From positions 248,001 through 312,000 of the forward strand of contig JALIZF010001503.1 in assembly GCA_029948255.1 (NCBI GenBank): a DNA stretch of 64,000 nt, read 5' to 3'. This DNA comes from Telmatactis stephensoni. Lineage: Eukaryota > Cnidaria > Anthozoa > Actiniaria > Isophelliidae. Positions 57,103 through 64,000 of the stretch are shown in pieces. Numbering within the stretch: the stretch's first letter is position 1; each line of letters opens with the position of its first letter. The translations under genes were made by a program, and so were the position numbers. A model generated the notes under the pieces. That model saw only the letters and a list, made by a program, of their open reading frames with translations, was not told the origin of the DNA and searched no databases.

Positions 57103-58781
57103 ATGAAGAAGACCAACCAAAAACATGTCCAACATCGGATATTTCCACTGAAAAAAGCTGGAATTACCAGACCAATGGCTCGTGCAGCCAAAGGTAGGAA
57201 CGTACACCTTAGCAACCGTATCAGTCTATCTCTAACGATGAGATATTTATTTCTTTTCTTTTTATCAAACAACTAGTTTCCCAAAATGATGACTTGTGGC
57301 TTGAAAATAAACCTAAAGGCACAAGTACATACAGAGAAGATTATAAGGCCGTTTTTAGCGATAAAAAACAGCAAACGCCGCTACATTTACCAAACAGAGG
57401 TAAAGGTACGTATTAGCTAGCTATATTCGTTCTGTTGACTGGGCACAAAAGGTGTCGGTAAAACTTTAGAAAACTGTAACCACATGTTAGTGAATTTTAC
57501 GATTTTGTTATTTTAAGGCAGTGTCCATGCGGGGAGAAAAAAAAGATTGTTTAAAAACAGTAATTTTTCATTGAAATGACGCTAAAATTCAAATGTAAAC
57601 TGAATATAATTATTTATAAAGGAACAAAGCTTGATCTACCACCATCGTCACCCTTAACCACAACTTTCCGAAGAAACTTCAGAGGAGAAACTGGTACTCC
57701 TGCAAAAAGTTGCCGGTAATGTTTTCAAAAGCACTCTTCTTTACATTTAAAAATAGCTTTGTCAACTTGTGATTGTTATGCCGAGTTTTTTCGACAAGAA
57801 TTCAAGATGGTGTGTGTTGTAATATTTCAGCCCAAAATGGTTCCCTCCCGACCCATCGCGCGAGCTTGGATCTACTGGGTACTCTGTTGATTACCGTAAC
57901 AAGCCGTTGCCACAGCAACCATCGCCACCTCCAACTAAGATGGGTAATGTTTTACACACTTACCCTAGCAACGTCCTTCTTCCTTATACAAGACCAGAAC
58001 AGGTATGCATAAAATAAGCACTATTACTGACGATTTCTATCCGGCGGCATCGAGTATATGCATGGAATATATCATATGGGTTAGCGTAAACCAGCCTTCG
58101 ATCAACCACTGACATCCAGGACTGTTACGGACGTTACGAAGGGCCCTACTGAGCTAATAGACCACATGAGCTACATTCTTCATTGAATTGCACAGTGACG
58201 TTACGTAATGACTAGAATGCAAGCCTCCTATCTCGGGTAGCCAGTTATGGTAATTATAGGTGACTTGTACCAAAATTTCAGTCTTACTGTAATTTCCGTA
58301 AAATTATTTTCTCCTGTTATTACATGCATTGCATTGCATTGCATTGCATTGCATTGCATTGCATTGCATTGCATTGTATTGTATTGTATTGTATTGTATT
58401 GTATTGTATTGCGTTGTATTGTGTTGTGTTGTATTGCATTGTATTGCATTGCATTGCATCGACTGGATGCCAAACTGATAACAGCTGCTGTCGCACATGT
58501 GTTTCACTGCCCTCCGTTAGCTAGCCTTGGCGTTTCTCGGCTTCCTCCCCCCTTTCCTCCTTTTTAAGGGGACATATTTTCCACATAACTCTCATGACTG
58601 TTTTCGTCGACCACATTTATAAGTATTATGTTGTGCTTTGTTGTTTTAGGTTATCACCGTGTGGAAACCTTTTCCAGTTCTCCCTCCAGTGAACGAGATC
58701 AAATCGTCAGATCTCTTAGCCGCATTGTCCAAAGAAACTCTTAGTTCAACTTATAGAGATGATTACTTGGCAATTAGGTGA
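57103..58781 (+). CDS. Unidentified small protein with repeated (S/T)-T-(Y/F)-R-x-(D/N)-(Y/F) motifs
   Basis: Five exons (57103-57193, 57277-57405, 57622-57715, 57831-58002, 58650-58781) join in frame to about 205 residues. I do not recognise a named family with confidence. The visible feature is a spaced motif: STYREDY, TTFRRNF, STGYSVDY and STYRDDY just before the stop. Comparable short Tyr/Phe motifs occur in axonemal microtubule proteins such as SAXO and TEX26-type proteins, so a microtubule-lumen or ciliary role is a guess. The middle is Pro-rich (PLPQQPSPPPTK). No signal peptide or membrane segment. The start ATG (KKTNQKHV) is the first in frame, but an upstream non-coding exon cannot be excluded. 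Exon 2 has two donors 6 nt apart (GTAAAGGTACGT). Confidence 0.72.
57906..57919 (+). promoter_or_regulatory. X-box-like sequence inside an exon
   Basis: GTTGCC-AC-AGCAAC fits the RFX consensus but lies in coding exon 4, encoding part of PLPQQP. Likely a coincidence of codon use. Confidence 0.15.
58321..58460. repeat. Pentanucleotide microsatellite (GCATT)n changing to (GTATT)n
   Basis: About 27 units; the first block is GCATT, the middle GTATT, the last mixed. It lies in the last intron of the small gene. Because the period is five, all frames on both strands stay open. Confidence 0.92.
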
Positions 58782-58835
58782 ACTTAATTGCGTCACTATC
58801 GATCTGGTATACGTACAGTGTGAGATATCTAACTA

Positions 58836-58990
58836 GAGCGGTTTTCGTATGAGTGGGAAACTGACCGTACCGTACCGTGACCGTGTCAGTGCCGTAATGT
58901 CGACAAAAACATTCGAAATCCCTGCCGTAACCGTACCGTGCATTGACCGTAACTGGTACGGTCAGTTTCCCACTCATACGAAAACCGCTC
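58836..58990. mobile_element. MITE, GAGCGGTTTTCGTATGA family, TA flanks
   Basis: Ends GAGCGGTTTTCGTATGAGTG / CACTCATACGAAAACCGCTC are perfect inverse complements, flanked by TA. The interior has reiterated ACCGTACCG. This copy has the best-preserved termini of the family. Confidence 0.8.
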
Positions 58991-59097
58991 TATATAGACC
59001 CTTAGTTTATGACGTGTCATACCTAAACTACCGCACCGTTTTCATATTCAAATGTTAAAACTCCTTTGAGAATACCAATACGAAAATAGTGAAAACT

Positions 59098-59168
59098 CAG
59101 CCTAGTCCCCAGGCTTTCCCGTCTCTCGTTTCTAAACGTGACGTCACAGACGCCTGGGAACTAGGCTG
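59098..59168. mobile_element. 71-bp MULE-like MITE
   Basis: Ends CAGCCTAGTCCCCAGGC / GCCTGGGAACTAGGCTG. Flanks GTGAAAACT and GTGAAAATT are a 9-bp target duplication with one change. Confidence 0.65.
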
Positions 59169-60089
59169 GTGAAAATTAACATAACAAAAAAGCTAACGAA
59201 AAGGGTTCTGTAAGTGTAGGTATGAAACATCATAATGAGACTTGGCTGTGGTGTCTGTTTAGCTGACCGAAAAATCACTCCGCATTATTACGACAACTCA
59301 ATTAAAAGTAAACGATCCAACATGACGTCACACCTTGCATCCATTGCACATGAACCGTCTAGTCGTTCCATATCCGTGCGTCTGTATTCTAATAGATGCA
59401 CAGATGACGTCCCGATCAAAATGTGGTGAGAACAAAATACAAACAAACAACAACAACGATAGCAAAACCGCCACGAGACGAAGTCGAGAAAAATGTGCTC
59501 TATTTGCTTCATATAATATGCACAGAAACATTTCAACCAATAAGAGTGCGCGTAAGATTGAATGACGTCATCCTTGCATATGTACGTACCGTAATCACAC
59601 ACGGTCTGAACCAATCAGAACGCGCGTAATTATTATATAAAACTCATTCCGTTTGTTTCTCGTTTGTGATTTTTATCATTATCCTTGCACAGTTAAAGTA
59701 AAAAATCTAAATGATGATAGATTGTCTACGAGTTTATTTTAGTTTTTAACTTATCAACAAATTCGTTATTACATGTTATTAATAGATATAGATAAAACCT
59801 CATGGAAAATCAGTCGGTCTGACAAAGTAGCTAGTTGCTGTGGACTGCAGGACAAGTGTTGTTATCTTAGGGAACAACCAAACGAAATATCTTACTACAC
59901 GTTCTGTATAAAGTTTTAAGCGTCTCGTATCTTGATTGGTCAAAGCAAGCCTTCTGAATTTCAAATGCATTGGCTAATAGATAATAAATCCGTCTTAGAA
60001 AATAAATTTACAAAAAGGTACGAGGCGATTTGAAGTACCTTTATGTAAAAGATGTTTGAGAAAAAAAATTGGTGTCGTTAGATTAGCGT

Positions 60090-63000
60090 CTATGAAAGCT
60101 TTCGACCGTAGACATACACATAGAGGTAATGGACGTATCGCGACACCAGCTCAGAGTCATAAAACACCTCTCCCACAAACTCTAACTTATAAGTGGCTGC
60201 TTTGGGAAAAGCGTATCTGTTCCGTATGAATATTCTGTTTTCTTCCTTTGTTGGGCCTTGGATTTCAAAAAGTCCTTCTTCATTGCCCCTCCGGAAGTAG
60301 TAGTTTATTTTGACTTTTTCTTTATCTGCGTAGTCTAAAAAGAATGTTGCTTTAATATGAAAATAATGTTAAACAAAGCAATTCAGTTTGGCTCGAAATC
60401 GGAAATCGAGCTGCAATACATATTTAAGTTAGAAACCCGAACCAAGACTTACATTAGCCTCCTCAGTCAATCAGGAGACAATCGCGGCTACCTCGTACTC
60501 TATCGGGATTTCTGTGCTGCGAAGTCTCTCGAGCGCGCAACACAGGAATCCCGATTCAGAAATTTCAAAAGTGAGTGTTGCCTCGTCGTCGGAGACCCAG
60601 GGCGTCAGGGACGGGGGAGGGGAGCGGAGGGAAAGGAAAGAGGGGAAAAGGACGCCCTGGGCTTTTGACTACCCCTAACTTGTCTTGAAGCCAAACGTCA
60701 ACAAAGGCTCTGATTGTCCTCATTATAATTAAATTATAATGAGGCCAATCAGAAGCGTTTTTGCCATTAGATTAAAATCATCTAAAATTACCAGTAAGCA
60801 AGTTGACCCACGCATCGCCACGACTTTAAACAATACAAGCTGTCACGTTTAGTTTGAAAAGAACCATGTTTCCAGCTCATCGCGACTTTTAAACAATATA
60901 TACGTAATCTCTTTCATGTATTTTGCAATAGCAATGAGTTTAGAGTGAAAACTATAGATAAATTGCAAAGACCTTGGTGAAACAAGATGTATTTGAGGAA
61001 CTTCTCACAGGATATGGCTGAGCAACTGTCACTATATCATAGCGATAATTGAAATGAGCCAGATATTTTTGTCATTTGAACTTTGTCTTCAAGACAAGTT
61101 AGGGTAGTCAAAAGCCCAGGACGTCCTTTTCCCCTCTTTCCTTTCCCCTCCGCTCCCCTCCCCCTCCCTGACGCCCTGAGTCTCCGAGGACGGTGTTGCC
61201 TAGGAGGTTTACTAAAATTGGTCAAATAACACAAAACGATTTCTGTTAGATTAATCGGTTAGATTTTAGGCTGGATTCGCGACTGTGCATACAGCCAATC
61301 TGTTTTAAAAGCACAAAACTAAACGGCTAAAATATTTTCTTACCTTGGAGTACTATTCTGTATGCGAACAAATCCCCAGGGCGCGAACGGACTTCACGAA
61401 TGAACGTCCAGAATTGATAGGCTTTGTCTTTTAAATCGAAGCACGCTTTGTCTCCCGCTAAACAATTATCCTTTTTACACAAACTACAGTAAAAATAAAA
61501 ATGTAAGTTAAGCTGGGATTAAAGTTGGCCACAAATTCTACATGAATTTCACAGTGCTGGAAATGTTTCATTAGCCATGAGAAGTTGAGAGGGAAAGAGG
61601 GCGTGGCTTGTAATCTTGTGCCGGGAAGAGAGGAGGCTATAGACCAACTGAAAGATGGACATCACAAAAAGGATATCACTTGAATCAATGTCCATATATG
61701 TGATTCATAGAAGGATGTGTTATCTTTCTACACCAGTTAGTGATAGCTTGGAAGGGATAAATGACTAAGTCAGAGGGTGCTGTAGCTTATATAGAAAGTC
61801 AGTAATACTATTCCCATTTGGATTACTAAGTGCGTGCTATATATTCCTTACTGATTCCCTGAAATAGTTGAATGAGGAATCTCTCTCTTCCCCCTTTACA
61901 TTTCCCTCCCCTGTCCCCCCTTTTTACCTCCCCAATCCCTAATAATAGCGTAGGGAGTTAAAGGGGATAGTTGAGATAGAATACTAAAGAGCAAACTTTC
62001 TAGTGTCTAAGCGGTAGTAATTCCAGTTTTCCAACAACTCTTTCCCCTCCTTCCACTATCCCTCTTTACTCTTTACAGAATGCTAAAGAACAAACCTTCT
62101 GGTGTCCAAACGGTAGTAATTCCGGTTTTCCCTTGAGACTAAATTTGGTGGAGGACAAGGGAACGAGATACAGTCGTGAGATCCAAAGGTGTTGACACAA
62201 ATTCTGTCCGAACTACAAATATTTGGGTCATTTATGCACTCGTCCACATCTGATCAACAAACAAACGACAAAAATCTCAGTCAAAAAAAAAAGAAGAAAA
62301 AAACATTAAACAGGAACATGCATTGGAATATATTTCAATCAAATTTTATCTTAAAATTCTCTGTTCTAAAAGATCAAATTCCTCCTACTCCAGATTACTC
62401 TACACTTTCTCACCAACGCGCATGCGTACATTTATTTTTGCTATTATGGACTTTCCCCGAGTTTCCCAGAATCCATTACGATTCAGCGCGCGCAAGCGAG
62501 GTCAAAGTGAAAGATATTAAAGCCAGCAATAGATATACTAAAAAAAAATCAGCAGAAAATGAGTGTAGTACCTTAAATATTCCGATAAAAGTAAGGAAAT
62601 TCTCTACTACTTCTAAAATGACATAACCATATAAATGCAAGACTTCCCGAAGAATGCCATCATTTCTTAAGATCTCTTTTACCCTGACCTTGCATTGCTT
62701 GCATGCGCGCGCTAAATCATGCATGATGAATTCTGGGAAAAGGTCAGGAAAAGTCCATAGAATTTCCGCATTTTTTCGACGACTTAACAGCACCTTTTTA
62801 CTTACAGAAAAGGAAATTTGAAATTCAGATAAAAAACACAAAACAACTTGATAGGTTTTTAAATTGAACTACATATGTTCAAGGGCGAGGAATCAACTTG
62901 GGGAAAATAGCCATGTTCCAAGTTGCTCGCAAGTCGAACCAAGTGTAGCCGGAAGTCAATGCAGGAGGGTGCTGAAATTACTAGATCAGAGACGAAAATC

Positions 63001-64000
63001 AAAAGTAAAAGTTGAAGCTTCAATTGTATATTGGCCGTTATTTCTCGGGGTAGTTAGTCTCTTAGCTTTCGCAGCCCTTTTAAGGCTTGTCACGAGCCTC
63101 AAAGGGCTGAGAAGGAGACTACGGGGTAGTTATATCGAATATTCGTTGATTTACCTTCACATCCATATCCATCTCCCGCTAACTTCCATCCTGAACGACA
63201 CACGCATTTAAAACTACCAGGGGTATTCACACACTGATGTATACAAAGACGCCCTCTGCCCTCCACACATTCATTGATATCTGCAAAATACAACATCAGT
63301 GGAGTTCAGGTTTTAAAGTTTTGCTTAATTTAACAACAGTATTTTAGCAAGAGCAAATCACTAGATGATGGTCGATTTAAAAAGATTTGAGCTTAAGTAA
63401 CGAATAGTACTTCGTAATGGCCCGTCAGTGGACCGTCGTCATAAGAAAAACGACTACTGAGCGTCACGAAAGGAGCTATATAGAGAGGGGCATTGAATTT
63501 GCAATGATGTTGTCTCGAGACATTTTCTGTACGTTTTTGTCATTTCAATTTCTTTACTTAATTCAGTATTACGAGTTATGGCATATCATCAATTTACCCT
63601 TAGCCGTTTTCGCTTCTTTAGTGACGGATCTAGACATTTTGAAAGGGTGGGACACCATCAAGTGCCAATTTTTGGGAGTGGGTTATTTTTGGCATGTGTG
63701 CGCTCAAAAAGTAATTTTAGAACAACTTTTATGTGGTCTATTGTGCGCGTAAGCGGGTTATTTTTCCTATTATAAAAGAATTTTTCTCAAAAGAAAAAAA
63801 AATTGGATCCAAATGAAAGGAGGGGGCACCGCCCCCCTGGCCCCTCCCCTGTTTCGTTACGTTTTGTTGTTGTTGTTGTTGTTGTTGTTGCTGTTGCTGC
63901 TGTTGTTGTTGTGTTTGTTGTTGTCGTCGTCGTTAATTGTTTTTGTTCTCAATATTATATTTCAAAGGGTGATATGGAAGACAAAACAGCTTACCTTTCA
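60090..64000 (-). CDS. Fibulin-like extracellular matrix protein, 3' exons (5' end outside window)
   Basis: Secreted matrix glycoprotein of the fibulin/hemicentin type. Exons on the minus strand: 63995 onward (partial), 63155-63280, 62096-62249, 61344-61483 and 60090-60349, all in one frame. The first full exon is a calcium-binding EGF module (DINECVEGRGRLC...CVNTPGSFKC). The second starts another (DVDECINDPNIC...CVNTFGSHDC) and runs on as CPPPNLVSRENRNYYRLDT. The third and fourth form a fibulin-type C-terminal module: a CKKDNC.AGDKAC start, RPGDLFAYRI and GNEEGLFEI, the last matching the GNEEGYF hallmark. It ends YVYVYGRKLS. Whether the full protein is a fibulin, a hemicentin or another EGF protein depends on exons beyond the window. 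Poly(A) signal near 59733. Confidence 0.85.
60581..61195. mobile_element. Inverted pair of GACCCAGGGCG elements
   Basis: 60581-60693 and 61085-61195 are inverse complements over about 110 bp with a 390-bp spacer. Each arm is itself palindromic (CCCAGGGCGTC ... GACGCCCTGGG), so the structure looks like two copies of one MITE facing each other. Related to 2158-2303. Located in the last intron of the fibulin-like gene. Confidence 0.7.
61982..62035 (-). pseudogene. Tandem copy of the 3' edge of a fibulin-like exon
   Basis: Matches 62082-62135 (CTAAAGA.CAAAC.TTCT...GGTAGTAATTCC.GTTTTCC), i.e. the end of exon 62096-62249 and its donor, displaced by 100 bp into the following intron. Confidence 0.75.
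62441..62760. mobile_element. Foldback element, 320 bp
   Basis: Outer arms CTATTATGGACTTTCC / GGAAAAGTCCATAG, with inner TTCCCAGAAT / ATTCTGGGAA and GCGCGCGCAAGC / GCATGCGCGCGC. Intronic in the fibulin-like gene. Confidence 0.65.
63055..63121. mobile_element. 67-bp MULE-like hairpin MITE, perfect 9-bp target duplication
   Basis: Ends TAGTCTCTTAGC / GAGACTA with the inner pair AGCCCTTT / AAAGGGCT. CGGGGTAGT is repeated exactly at 63046-63054 and 63122-63130. Confidence 0.75.
63866..63940. repeat. (TTG)n / (GTC)n trinucleotide tract
   Basis: TTG repeats with TGC and GTC variants near the window end, intronic in the fibulin-like gene. Confidence 0.85.

Larger units (their letters stand above)
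58782..60089. other. Intergenic spacer between convergent genes
   Basis: Two MITEs (58836-58990 and 59098-59168), two direct copies of an AACCAATNAGA..GCGCGTAA motif (59535 and 59608) and the fibulin-like gene's poly(A) signal (AATAAA on the minus strand, 59733-59738). No gene. Confidence 0.6.

Noticed and set aside
58228..58567. Four overlapping frames of CIALH/NAMQC-type repeats
   Set aside because: Pentanucleotide microsatellite read in different frames.
62189..62841. 145- and 121-codon frames
   Set aside because: They cover a foldback element and the antisense of a fibulin-like exon; the Lys-rich stretch is an A-run.

Overview
The window is animal nuclear DNA with introns in almost every gene. 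It is AT-rich, with short exons, GT-AG introns and many small inverted-repeat elements and tRNA-derived SINEs. The gene set (septin, neurobeachin/LRBA, Mab-21, MDM1, a fibulin-type matrix protein) and the repeat style fit a non-vertebrate metazoan. An anthozoan cnidarian such as a stony coral is my best guess, but this is an inference; nothing read here names the species.

Layout. (1) 1-3,238, plus strand: the last nine exons of a septin of the SEPT6/8/10/11 type. (2) 3.2-6.9 kb: intergenic, full of MITE-like elements. (3) 6,875-52,055, minus strand: a complete neurobeachin/LRBA-family gene. I assembled 53 coding exons totalling 8,394 nt in one continuous frame (2,797 codons plus stop): N-terminal armadillo-like region, ConA-like lectin domain, a long acidic linker carried by one 1.4 kb exon, DUF1088, PH-BEACH and C-terminal WD40 repeats. 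(4) 20,458-21,537, minus strand: an intact single-exon Mab-21 gene of 359 codons inside the 11.2 kb host intron that splits the PH region. (5) 52,269-55,771, plus strand: the microtubule/centriole protein MDM1, diverging from neurobeachin across about 213 bp. (6) 56,479-56,560, minus strand: tRNA-Leu(AAG). (7) 57,103-58,781, plus strand: a five-exon gene for a protein of about 205 residues with repeated STYR-D-Y-like motifs, not firmly identified. (8) 60,090 to beyond 64,000, minus strand: the 3' end of a fibulin-like gene with calcium-binding EGF modules and a fibulin C-terminal module.

The main point of interest is the Mab-21 gene nested in a neurobeachin/LRBA intron. Vertebrates keep the same pairing (MAB21L1 in NBEA, MAB21L2 in LRBA). 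The host intron is the largest in the gene, and I could find no MITE or SINE in it, whereas most neighbouring regions carry several. That is the pattern expected of a host intron holding the regulatory DNA of a nested developmental gene. Other notable observations are tandem duplications of exon edges that multiply splice sites (38.7, 7.2 and 62 kb) and a set of small transposon derivatives with exact or near-exact 9-bp target duplications.
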